Positions 12,301-19,581 of a stretch of DNA of 64,000 nt are shown here, piece by piece. How positions within the stretch are numbered: the first letter of the stretch is position 1; every line of letters starts with the position of its first letter. The stretch is from Altibacter lentus (GTDB lineage: Bacteria; Bacteroidota; Bacteroidia; Flavobacteriales; Flavobacteriaceae). A program made the translations under genes and the position numbers. The notes beneath the pieces were generated by a model. That model was not told the origin of the DNA, did no database searches, and saw only the letters and a list, made by a program, of their open reading frames with translations. Location: NCBI RefSeq assembly GCF_000746845.1, contig NZ_KN050846.1, forward strand, positions 29,143-93,142. The letters run 5' to 3'.

Positions 12301-12706
12301 CTCGACCGAAGCAGAACTTACTTTGGTACCTCAGGGAACCAACCAGTGTGGTCCGGGCGTGAATGCATCGATCAATACGGTAGCCGGACAGGCATACTAT
12401 GTGTTTGTATTGAACACAGGAGCTGCGTCCGATATCTTGATCCAGGGATACTTATTAGGTGTGGACGAGAATGGAATCGAAGGCTTTAGCTTCTATCCGA
12501 ACCCGGCCAATGAGATCTTGACGATAAGTGCACTGGATACTATCGAGCATGTGGCCGTATACAACATGCTGGGTCAAACGGTGTTGAACCAGAAGATCAA
12601 TGCTACAAGTTCACAACTGGATGTTTCAGGATTTGCTACAGGGACCTATATCCTGAAAGCAACCGTGAACGGACAGATAGGAACGTATCAGATTATTAAG
12701 GAGTAA
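9326..12706 (+). CDS. Large secreted protein with type IX sorting domain
   Basis: A 1126-residue exported protein: signal peptide to TATAQ, then a jelly-roll-like N-terminal region, two near-identical copies of a 100-residue module starting WTV.VEDTANFGDEVTWELR, a region with a TCGG..ANYTNGTNAG start, and two to three pre-peptidase-like modules (SDECAGAIPVVCGD; NDECANAETISCGQ; PPNDMIANSIDV) ending in cysteine-bearing strands. The end (FSFYPNPANEILTISALD to YQIIKE) is a classic type A C-terminal sorting domain, so it should be moved across the outer membrane by the type IX system and anchored or released at the surface. Adhesion or matrix binding is likely; no catalytic motif is seen. Confidence 0.85.
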   Translation: MKKITFLLCMLLFIGTATAQKIPVKETKGLSTTIPLQKKQVTPSQRVLDYRQANTSQRAVDYKQSATEMVVTDNGEYCQRAILDQSNTRAASSLPTEVLSTGFAGGNGNFGNMFDLNILNDVTLTSFDVHGQATAVFDVEVYAKVGTHVGFEGNAAAWTLIGTATGITSNGLGVPTPLNLNLGYSMLAGETHAFYVTPVNPTTGNGFQYTNGTGVGNVWASDANMEFIEGAAKPYPFTGTTFGPRVFNGNIIYETAGGGGGDVWTVTVEDTANFGDEVTWELRDNGGNVILSGGPYGAPPYSDTQMVTTSGEPLEFFIESMGTFNDNTPIYTVSCGGNVIVTGQLTGGTDTTEPGLVCGGGSSGMWTVLVEDTANFGDEVTWELRNNGGNILLSGGPYGAPPYSDTQMVTTSDEPLEFFIESMGTFNDNTPNYTISCDGNVIVSGQLAGGTDTTETGLVCGGGGGPTCGGTIANYTNGTNAGNGAPSQDFSPANDIFDSMAADDFIVAVGPSMAGAICEVSITGIGAGIPADPTNMIIMRIYDDMAGVPGNVIYTESFLGTDVDPGGTGSFTLSPTGGANLTGGETYWLSVVAQMSFATSGQWFWSTATDGNDNPYQWQNPGGGFGTPCASWGAGQTTCGVAGGTGPDLMMDISFVEVPTSDECAGAIPVVCGDVITGTTADNTNQGGFNASPDEWYSFTGTVVGEIVTLSLCSGTSYDSMLTVYDACGGAVVVNNDDACGLQSEVSFISDGVSTYYIAVEGFGTNSGAFSMTVSCNPVAANDECANAETISCGQTILGSTNFATLDAAAPVCNTSITAPGVWYTFTDTSGLLTDYVVSLCDGGTAYDSKLTVYSGDCGTLTCIGDNDDTCGLQSEVAFQGDGSTTYYILVHGFGGAQGDFSLNLNCTPVPPPNDMIANSIDVDEIGFPYTDPNVAMPAATTEAGNPTGCNIDGANGVWYNFVSQGNGGASCTILNPGGASSVTFYTAPDESSTEAELTLVPQGTNQCGPGVNASINTVAGQAYYVFVLNTGAASDILIQGYLLGVDENGIEGFSFYPNPANEILTISALDTIEHVAVYNMLGQTVLNQKINATSSQLDVSGFATGTYILKATVNGQIGTYQIIKE
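10115..10717 (+). repeat. In-gene tandem duplication of a 300-base module
   Basis: Two adjacent in-frame units (10115-10420 and 10421-10717) encode almost the same 100 residues, differing in a few codons such as DNGGNV versus NNGGNI. The nucleotide copies have drifted at silent sites, so the duplication is not very recent. Confidence 0.85.
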
Positions 12707-12725
12707 TTTTTTTCAAGTTAGTTTT

Positions 12726-12762
12726 AAAAGCCATTCGCTATACGCGAGTGGCTTTTTTTTTT
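12726..12762 (+). terminator. Rho-independent terminator after the secreted protein gene
   Basis: AAAAGCCATTCGC pairs with GCGAGTGGCTTTT around a short TATAC loop and runs into a long T stretch, 20 bases after the stop codon. Confidence 0.9.
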
Positions 12763-12765
12763 GAG

Positions 12766-12773
12766 TACCTTTG
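12766..12773 (+). promoter_or_regulatory. -7 promoter box of the glycosyltransferase gene
   Basis: TACCTTTG is a perfect TAnnTTTG match directly after the terminator. It ends four bases before the ATG at 12778, which suggests a leaderless or almost leaderless transcript. Confidence 0.55.
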
Positions 12774-12777
12774 GTAA

Positions 12778-13779
12778 ATGAATCGTCAATATTCATTTAT
12801 TATACCTGTCTACAACAGACCGGACGAAACCCAAGAATTGCTTGAGAGCCTTTCAAAGATGGTGACTGGTGTCCCTTTTGAAGTTGTGATCGTGGAAGAT
12901 GGTTCGACCGTTTCTTCAGAAGAAATAAGTAAAGCATATAGTACGACGTTACAAATTTCGTATTACTACAAAGAGAATTCCGGACCGGGCGATTCTAGAA
13001 ATTTTGGAATGGAAAAGGCCAAAGGAAATTATTTTATCATACTGGACTCCGATTGCCTTATCCCGCCTCATTATCTCGATACGGTTGACGCCTATTTGTC
13101 GAAGCACTATGTTGATTGTTATGGAGGGGCGGATGCTGCACACCCAGGATTTTCTAACCTTCAAAAAGCGATCAATTATGTAATGACCTCTTTTCTAACT
13201 ACCGGAGGCATTCGCGGCAGTGAAAGAAGCGTTCAACAATTTGAACCCAGAAGTTTCAATATGGGCATCTCCAGGCAAGCTTTCGAACAAACAGGGGGGT
13301 TTGGTAAAATACATCCGGGAGAGGATCCCGATCTTTCACAACGTATTCGCAAGCAAGGTTTTAAAACAACTTTTTTACCCAATGCATATGTCTATCACAA
13401 GCGCCGTATCTCTTGGAAAAAATTCTATATACAAGTCAAAAAATTCGGGCTGGTGCGACCTATTTTGAATACATGGCATCCAAAAGCAGCCAAAGTAACC
13501 TTTTGGCTGCCTTCTTTGTTTATTGCTTTTGTGATCGCGTCTTTGATAAGCGCACTTTTTTTGGACTGGAAGTTTTTGATCCCTTTAGCGGGTTACGTAC
13601 TTTTATTATTTTTCGATGCTGCCATTAAGAATAAGAGTGTACGGATCGGGTTATTAGCGGTTATCGCTCTTTTTGTTCAATTCTTTGGCTACGGAATTTC
13701 TTTTTTAAGGTCTTCTTTTTATATTCGGTTGCTGAAAAGAGATCCGCAAAAACAATTCCCAAACTTATTTTTTAAGTAA
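12778..13779 (+). CDS. Family 2 glycosyltransferase, membrane-anchored
   Basis: A 333-residue GT-A glycosyltransferase. The N-terminal domain has FIIPVYNRPDETQELL (nucleotide-sugar binding), VVIVEDGS, the metal-binding ILDSDCLIPP, and a GEDPDLSQRIRKQG acceptor/catalytic region. Two or three hydrophobic segments near residues 235-310 anchor it in the inner membrane. It transfers a sugar to a lipid or polymer; donor and acceptor cannot be read. The ATG at 12778 is needed to keep the first strand. Next to a YbbR-like envelope protein and coaE, as in other flavobacteria. Confidence 0.88.
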   Translation: MNRQYSFIIPVYNRPDETQELLESLSKMVTGVPFEVVIVEDGSTVSSEEISKAYSTTLQISYYYKENSGPGDSRNFGMEKAKGNYFIILDSDCLIPPHYLDTVDAYLSKHYVDCYGGADAAHPGFSNLQKAINYVMTSFLTTGGIRGSERSVQQFEPRSFNMGISRQAFEQTGGFGKIHPGEDPDLSQRIRKQGFKTTFLPNAYVYHKRRISWKKFYIQVKKFGLVRPILNTWHPKAAKVTFWLPSLFIAFVIASLISALFLDWKFLIPLAGYVLLLFFDAAIKNKSVRIGLLAVIALFVQFFGYGISFLRSSFYIRLLKRDPQKQFPNLFFK

Positions 13780-13804
13780 TTTAGAGACTATACCCACTTC
13801 ATCT

Positions 13805-14749
13805 ATGCTAAAAAAGAAAAAATACAAAAGTGCCAAAGTAAAATCCTTTTTATTTTTTCTTTTGTTAGCGGCACTTTTCTGGTCACTCACTAAATTCTCA
13901 AAAGAGTATACCGCAAGTTTAAGTGCTTCATTACACTATGAGAATCCGCCTGCAACAAGGGTTTTGGGAGAGGATAATCCAACTGAGTTGAGCTTCGATA
14001 TGACAGCGAGTGGATTTCAGTTTTTGTTGTATGAATTGAAAAGACCTCAAGTGAGGATCAATGTAGGGAACTATTATAAGAAGAACGCAGCGCAGGTTGT
14101 GATCAATAAGACCGAACTGGCAAGGATTATTTCTAGTCAGTTGGAACAGCAAATACTGGTGAAGAACATTTCCCTGGAGGAACTGCGTATTTCCTTAAGT
14201 GAAGTGATCTCTAAAAAAGTACCGCTGCATCCACAAGTTTCAATCACATTTAAAGAAGGCTTCAATACTACCGATTCACTTCGAATTTCTCCCGACTCGG
14301 TACAAGTTACAGGTCCGGCACCACAATTGGATTCCATACAATTCATTAATACAGAACCCCTGTTACTGGAAAATATTGATAGTGATATTGACCGAGAGAT
14401 CGGGCTGCAAATCCCGCCCAACAAAAAACTATCATTAAGCACCACAACAGCAAGAATTGTGTTAAATGCTGAAGAGTTCACCCAAAAAGAATTGACCCTC
14501 CCCATAAGCGTGGTCAACGTTCCGGAAGGGATCTCTTTGAAACTAATACCGGAGCGGATTGTAGTTACTTTTATAGTCTCGGTATCCGACTTTAATACGA
14601 TCGATCTGAAACAGTTCCGATTGATCTGCGATTTTGCTGAACGAAATCAGGAAGAACATTTTATGATTCCCAAACTTAAAGAAAGCCCCGCCAACATTAG
14701 GAACATAGAATTTAGTGAAAAGAAGATCGATTACCTTGTTTTTAAATAA
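13805..14749 (+). CDS. YbbR-like (CdaR-type) membrane-anchored protein
   Basis: A 314-residue protein with one N-terminal membrane segment (FLFFLLLAALFWSLTKF) and an extracytoplasmic part of repeated YbbR-like beta domains, e.g. VPLHPQVSITFKEGF, RISPDSVQVTGPAPQLDS and LTLPISVVNVPEGISLKL. In other bacteria such proteins regulate diadenylate cyclase; here no cyclase is adjacent. It begins 25 bases after the glycosyltransferase and ends 21 before coaE, so the three are probably cotranscribed. Confidence 0.8.
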   Translation: MLKKKKYKSAKVKSFLFFLLLAALFWSLTKFSKEYTASLSASLHYENPPATRVLGEDNPTELSFDMTASGFQFLLYELKRPQVRINVGNYYKKNAAQVVINKTELARIISSQLEQQILVKNISLEELRISLSEVISKKVPLHPQVSITFKEGFNTTDSLRISPDSVQVTGPAPQLDSIQFINTEPLLLENIDSDIDREIGLQIPPNKKLSLSTTTARIVLNAEEFTQKELTLPISVVNVPEGISLKLIPERIVVTFIVSVSDFNTIDLKQFRLICDFAERNQEEHFMIPKLKESPANIRNIEFSEKKIDYLVFK

Positions 14750-14770
14750 TACATACGTAACTGAAAAATC

Positions 14771-15364
14771 GTGAAGATCATAGGACTTACCGGCGGAATT
14801 GGAAGTGGAAAAACCACAGTGGCGGAAATGTTTCACCACATGGGGGTTCCGGTGTACATCGCAGATGTTGAAGCAAAGAGACTCACCAATACCTCTAAGG
14901 TTATAAAGAAGAAGTTGATTGCACTTTTGGGAGCAGCAGCTTATACCCATGGAGGTCTTGATCGAGCCTATGTGGCCTCTATTGTATTTAGTGATCCTAA
15001 GATATTACAACAAGTGAATAATATTATTCACCCAAAGGTAGCAGCACATTTTAAACGATGGATGAAACGTCAACAGGGCGTTTACTGCATCAAAGAAACA
15101 GCGATATTGTTTGAGAACGAAGGATATAAACAATGCGATCTCACCATACTGGTTGTAGCTCCTCGCGAAACGCGTATACAACGGATTATGCAGCGAGACG
15201 ATACGACTATCGAACAAATAGAACAACGAATGGCCAATCAATGGCCCGATGAAAAAAAGGTCCCGCTGGCCGATTTTGTCATTGAAAATACTGATCTGAA
15301 GGCTACGCAAGCACAGGTGAAACAAATCCACAAAAAGCTTATCAATACAGGGGAGAAGACCTGA
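14771..15364 (+). CDS. coaE: Dephospho-CoA kinase
   Basis: Phosphorylates dephospho-CoA in the last step of coenzyme A synthesis. The 197-residue P-loop kinase has GLTGGIGSGKTT at residues 5-16, the ADVEAKRLT region of the substrate site and the NIIHPKV motif. It begins with GTG at 14771 (VKIIGLTGG), the only start that keeps the P-loop near the N-terminus. Confidence 0.95.
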   Translation: MKIIGLTGGIGSGKTTVAEMFHHMGVPVYIADVEAKRLTNTSKVIKKKLIALLGAAAYTHGGLDRAYVASIVFSDPKILQQVNNIIHPKVAAHFKRWMKRQQGVYCIKETAILFENEGYKQCDLTILVVAPRETRIQRIMQRDDTTIEQIEQRMANQWPDEKKVPLADFVIENTDLKATQAQVKQIHKKLINTGEKT

Positions 15365-15377
15365 CCAAATCATTTTG

Positions 15378-15428
15378 TTAACATTTGGTTAAATGGAAAG
15401 TCGCCTAAATGTTAAAATCTTACATTTG
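15378..15428 (+). promoter_or_regulatory. Inverted repeat and -7 box before the two-component operon
   Basis: TTAACATTT (15378-15386) and AAATGTTAA (15407-15415) are perfect nine-base inverted copies with 20 bases between them. A -7 box TACATTTG (15421-15428) follows and ends five bases before the kinase ATG. The arrangement fits a regulator site upstream of the promoter, perhaps autoregulation by the adjacent response regulator. Confidence 0.5.
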
Positions 15429-15433
15429 GGGAT

Positions 15434-16999
15434 ATGAACAAAAAGCTTTTCGCAATCCTTATCGCCCTAATGACGCTCTCATTGCTGGGGATCATTTTTG
15501 TTCAGGGATATTGGATCACAAACTCCTATCAAACCAAGGAAGATCAGTTTAGTTTTAACGTTCGCAACACACTTATTGCAGTGGCATCGACTATACAGCT
15601 TCGGGAATTAGAGGATTATTATAATGTGTACAGTGGTTATGTAGACAGTATTGACGTTCCGGATAATGTAAATTTCAGTGAACTGATCTATACTACCCGA
15701 AATAACGAAACCGATGAAACCGTTATTTTTTCCGATGGTATCCTGGAAGAGGATTATAAGTTATCGTCCAATTTTCTCGATACCGAAATAGACAGCATTC
15801 GGTTTAAAAAGATCACCAATAAAAAAAGTACCACAAAATTGCTTCCTGGGGTAGACGGCAGTAACAATGTAGCTAAAAGCACCATAGAATCGTTCAGTAG
15901 GTTAAAGGACTACGAGCGTAAACAATTCGAGGATGCTTTCAGAAATATATCGGCTAAAACTCCCATCCACAAACGAGTGAGTGGGGAAGAGATCGAAAAA
16001 GAACTTCGGAAGGAACTTATGGAAAGAGGGGTTACCTCCAAGTTTGAATATGCTGTATATAGCAATGATCTGGCCACCAAAGTGCACTCCAAGAAGTTTA
16101 AAATGGACCCCCAATCCACTTATGAGGTACCGCTTTTTGAAAATGAAGAAATGAACGCCAACTATACTTTACATGTAAATTTTCTGGGAAAACGCCAGGA
16201 GGTGCTTAGTTCCATTTTAGGAATGGCACTCCTGTCTCTTGTTTTTACGGGAGTGATCATTTTGGCGTATTCCAGTGCCTTATCTCAACTATTCAAACAA
16301 AGGCAGATCTCACAGATCAAATCCGATTTTATCAATAACATGACCCATGAGTTTAAAACGCCCATCGCTACCATCAATTTGGCGCTGGACGCACTCAAGA
16401 ATCCCAAGGTGAAGGACGATCATGAATTCCTGAATAGGTATTTGGGAATGATACGGGATGAGAACCGCAGAATGCACGCTCAAGTGGAGAACGTACTGCG
16501 AATTTCCAAATTGGAGAAGAATGAATTAGATCTGCCAAAAGAGCGCTTAAAAATTCACGATATTGTAGAGAGTGCTATTACGCACGTAGAACTCATAGTG
16601 GAAGATCGCGGCGGCTATGTAGCCACACATTTTGGCGCTTTGAAATCTTCGGTGTTGGGAAATGATTCGCATCTCACCAATGTGGTGGTCAATTTACTGG
16701 ACAATGCGATAAAATATTCAGAAGACACTCCAAAGATCGATATCTACACCGAAAATGTAAAGAACAGTATCATCCTAAAGATCCGTGATCAGGGTATGGG
16801 GATGAGTAAAGCGGTTCAAAAACGAATCTTTGAAAAATTTTATAGAGAATCCACCGGCGACATACACAATGTCAAAGGGCATGGTCTTGGCCTTGCCTAC
16901 GTAAAACGCATCTTAGACGATCACGATGCAGAAATCTACGTAGAAAGCGAAAAAGGCAAAGGCAGTACATTTATACTAAAACTACACTTAATATCTTAA
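15434..16999 (+). CDS. Sensor histidine kinase (RprX-like)
   Basis: A 521-residue inner-membrane sensor kinase: membrane segment 1 (about 7-28), a 230-residue extracytoplasmic sensor region without a recognised fold, membrane segment 2 (about 258-282), then HisKA with phosphoacceptor His305 (NNMTHEFKTPIATINL) and an ATPase domain with the N box (VVNLLDNAIKYS), DQGMGMS and GHGLGLAYVKRI. The regulator gene starts three bases after its stop, so the pair is one operon. It resembles the RprX/RprY systems of Bacteroidota; the signal is unknown. Confidence 0.93.
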   Translation: MNKKLFAILIALMTLSLLGIIFVQGYWITNSYQTKEDQFSFNVRNTLIAVASTIQLRELEDYYNVYSGYVDSIDVPDNVNFSELIYTTRNNETDETVIFSDGILEEDYKLSSNFLDTEIDSIRFKKITNKKSTTKLLPGVDGSNNVAKSTIESFSRLKDYERKQFEDAFRNISAKTPIHKRVSGEEIEKELRKELMERGVTSKFEYAVYSNDLATKVHSKKFKMDPQSTYEVPLFENEEMNANYTLHVNFLGKRQEVLSSILGMALLSLVFTGVIILAYSSALSQLFKQRQISQIKSDFINNMTHEFKTPIATINLALDALKNPKVKDDHEFLNRYLGMIRDENRRMHAQVENVLRISKLEKNELDLPKERLKIHDIVESAITHVELIVEDRGGYVATHFGALKSSVLGNDSHLTNVVVNLLDNAIKYSEDTPKIDIYTENVKNSIILKIRDQGMGMSKAVQKRIFEKFYRESTGDIHNVKGHGLGLAYVKRILDDHDAEIYVESEKGKGSTFILKLHLIS

Positions 17000-17002
17000 A
17001 TT

Positions 17003-17719
17003 ATGGAAACTGAAAACAAAAAAATCCTTTTAGTAGAAGACGACCCCAACTTTGGTACGGTACTTAAAGACTACCTGGCCATGAACGATTATCAAGTAAC
17101 TCATGCCAAGAACGGTATGGAAGGTTTCGAAAAGTTTAAAAAAGACGACTTCGACCTCTGTATTCTTGATGTCATGATGCCGTATAAAGACGGATTTACC
17201 TTGGCAAAAGAAATTAGAGAAAAGAACGAAGATGTGCCTATCATTTTCCTAACGGCTAAGGCAATGAAGGAAGATGTTTTAAAAGGCTATAAAGTAGGGG
17301 CCGATGATTATCTTAACAAACCTTTCGACAGTGAGGTACTGTTAATGAAGATCAAAGCGATCATTCAACGTAAGGCAACCGACTCGATCGCCGACAGTAA
17401 ACAATTTGAATTCAACGTGGGTAATTTCCATCTTAATTCGAAGCTTCGTTTTCTTACTTATAAGAAGGAATCCCCTATTAAACTTTCGCCCAAAGAGAAT
17501 GAACTGTTGCGATTGTTGGCACTGCATAAGAACGATCTCATGCCGCGTGAACTGGCTCTCACCAAAATATGGCGTGACGACAATTATTTTACCTCACGCA
17601 GTATGGATGTATACATTGCAAAACTGCGTAAATACCTAAGCAAGGACGACGGGGTAGAGATCATCAATATTCATGGTGAAGGATTTCGTCTGGTCGTAAA
17701 GGACGAGGTAGATCAATAG
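17003..17719 (+). CDS. OmpR-family response regulator (RprY-like)
   Basis: A 238-residue regulator with a receiver domain (acid pair VEDD, phosphoacceptor Asp56 in CILDVMMPYKDG, FLTAK, and ADDYLNKPF) followed by a winged-helix DNA-binding domain (LSPKENELLRLLALHKN to YIAKLRKYL and IINIHGEGFRLV). Partner of the kinase just upstream. The 9-base inverted repeat before the kinase gene is a candidate target. Confidence 0.93.
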   Translation: METENKKILLVEDDPNFGTVLKDYLAMNDYQVTHAKNGMEGFEKFKKDDFDLCILDVMMPYKDGFTLAKEIREKNEDVPIIFLTAKAMKEDVLKGYKVGADDYLNKPFDSEVLLMKIKAIIQRKATDSIADSKQFEFNVGNFHLNSKLRFLTYKKESPIKLSPKENELLRLLALHKNDLMPRELALTKIWRDDNYFTSRSMDVYIAKLRKYLSKDDGVEIINIHGEGFRLVVKDEVDQ

Positions 17720-17745
17720 TTTAAGACCACAAGAATAAGTGTAAA

Positions 17746-17771
17746 GAAGGCCCGTTTATCGGGCTTTTTTT
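17746..17771. terminator. Shared terminator between convergent regulator and miaA genes
   Basis: GCCCG and CGGGC form a short strong stem with flanking A and T runs on either side, so it can act in both directions. The last codons and the stop codon of miaA (minus strand) lie inside it. Confidence 0.8.
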
Positions 17772-18673
17772 ATGGAAATAAGTTGGATCACTTCGGAAGG
17801 GTCCACAGGGAAATCGAACCAGTGGATGGCATCGTTCTTCCGAAGCCAGGTAAGTTGGCGTTTGGCAAACCGCCTGCTGTTCTTTTTGATCGCTTCAATG
17901 GCTTCCTCCAGTGATAACGATCCTTCAAAATGATCGAACAGTTCCCGGTAGCCTACTGTTTGCAAAGCATTCAATTCACGATGTGCGTATAATGTGCGTG
18001 CTTCTTCCACCAATCCCGCAGCGACCATTGCGTCGACACGTGCATTGATCCTGTTGTAGATGAGGGATCGTTCCGCCCTTAATCCAATATACAATACATC
18101 AAAGGACCGGGATACGCTACCTTTTTTCAGAAAGGAGGAATACGGACGCCCCGTGCCTCGACACACTTCCAAAGCTCTAATAAGGCGGTGTGCATTATGG
18201 ATGTCTACCTTCTGAAAATACACAGGATCTGACTGCGATAGTTCTTTCTGAAGTGGCTCGATACCTGCCGTAGCATAAAGGCTGTTGAGCTCTTCGCGTA
18301 TTTCTGAAGGGACCTCGGGGAATTCATCCAGACCGTTGACCACGGCATCAACATACAGTCCCGAACCGCCTACGAGAACCACTACGGGATGTTCTTTAAA
18401 CAATAGATTCAGTGTTTCCAGGGCCTCTCGTTCAAAATCCCCAACGCTGTAAGGTTCGAAAATACTCTTATTTTGAATAAAATGATGAGGGGCGGCTAAA
18501 AGTTCTTCCGAAGAAGGAACCGCAGTGCCAATGGACATTTCCTTATAGAACTGCCTGGAATCGGCCGAGAGGATGTGGGTTTTAAACGCACGCGCAATGT
18601 CAATAGACAAGGCTGTTTTGCCAATAGCCGTAGGACCAACAATACAAACAAGTAAGGGTCTAGGAGTTACCAT
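17756..18673 (-). CDS. miaA: tRNA dimethylallyltransferase MiaA
   Basis: Adds the isopentenyl group to A37 of tRNAs that read UNN codons. The 305-residue protein has the P-loop GPTAIGKT (13-20), DSRQFYKEMSIGTA, HFIQ and VGGSGLYVDAV signatures. The start codon lies within the end of the channel gene (14-base overlap), so the two are cotranscribed. The C-terminus (SIKKAR) is encoded by the stem and T-run of the terminator shared with the convergent regulator gene. Confidence 0.96.
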   Translation of the reverse strand: MVTPRPLLVCIVGPTAIGKTALSIDIARAFKTHILSADSRQFYKEMSIGTAVPSSEELLAAPHHFIQNKSIFEPYSVGDFEREALETLNLLFKEHPVVVLVGGSGLYVDAVVNGLDEFPEVPSEIREELNSLYATAGIEPLQKELSQSDPVYFQKVDIHNAHRLIRALEVCRGTGRPYSSFLKKGSVSRSFDVLYIGLRAERSLIYNRINARVDAMVAAGLVEEARTLYAHRELNALQTVGYRELFDHFEGSLSLEEAIEAIKKNSRRFAKRQLTWLRKNDAIHWFDFPVDPSEVIQLISIKKAR

Positions 18674-19538
18674 CCTCGGGAATTATATCTTCGGGATGTA
18701 AGTGGTTTCCGCAACGGTGACAATAGTCTGCATCATCCCTATGGCGTGAAGCGCCACAGTGGCGACACACTTGGGTATTCACGTGTACATAATGCGGATC
18801 ATCCTGAGTCTTTTTGTCCATGGATTTAGCATATTCTGCACTAACAATTCCGGTAGGGACCGCAATGATGCCATATCCCATGATCATAATGATGGCTGCA
18901 ATGAACTGCCCTAAGGGAGTCACCGGAGCTATGTCTCCAAACCCAACGGTGGTAAGAGTTACGATACACCAATAAACACTCGATGGAATACTTTTAAAGC
19001 CGCTTTCTTCTCCTTCAATAAGGTACATGAGTGTTCCGGCTATGATGGAAATGATAAGCACTGCGAACAAGAAAACGAAGATCTTGGGCCGACTGTCGAT
19101 GAGTGCTTTCTTTAATTTATTGGATTCCCCTACATAACGGGTGATCTTTAAGATTCGAAAGACCCGTAACAATCGCAAGGCCCTAACCGTAAGTAAAAAG
19201 TTACTCCCTGCCAGTATAAAAGAAAGGTATAACGGGATGGTAGATAGAAAATCGATGATCCCATAAAAGCTAAAGATATAGCTCTTAGGCTTCTTTACCG
19301 TAATAATGCGGGCTATATACTCGAAAGTAAAGAAGATGGTAATGACCCATTCTCCAACATAAAGGATGTCGTGAAATTTTTCGTCTATCGTTCTTACACT
19401 TTCCAGCATCACGAACAAGACACTCAACAAGATGAGTATAAGCAGAACAACGTCAAAAAGCTTCCCTAATGGCGTATCGGCCTCATAGATGATGGTGTGT
19501 AACTTAGTTCTCCAGGTTCTTTTTGGCTGTGATTCCAA
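18660..19538 (-). CDS. Voltage-gated potassium-channel-like protein with zinc ribbon
   Basis: A 292-residue six-helix ion channel: S1-S4 (about 28-140) with an arginine-rich S4 (RALRLLRVFRILKITRY), then S5, a pore loop with selectivity filter TLTTVGFGD, and S6. The cytoplasmic tail ends in a short zinc ribbon (CRHCGASRH...YCHRCGNHLH). Probably a tetrameric K+ channel of the inner membrane. The start is a TTG at 19538; no better ATG is seen before S1. The zinc-ribbon tail is known in similar proteins of Bacteroidota. Confidence 0.88.
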   Translation of the reverse strand: MESQPKRTWRTKLHTIIYEADTPLGKLFDVVLLILILLSVLFVMLESVRTIDEKFHDILYVGEWVITIFFTFEYIARIITVKKPKSYIFSFYGIIDFLSTIPLYLSFILAGSNFLLTVRALRLLRVFRILKITRYVGESNKLKKALIDSRPKIFVFLFAVLIISIIAGTLMYLIEGEESGFKSIPSSVYWCIVTLTTVGFGDIAPVTPLGQFIAAIIMIMGYGIIAVPTGIVSAEYAKSMDKKTQDDPHYVHVNTQVCRHCGASRHRDDADYCHRCGNHLHPEDIIPEDGNS

Positions 19539-19581
19539 TGAGGTGGTATTTATGTACTGCCCTAAATTTAAACAACTTTCT

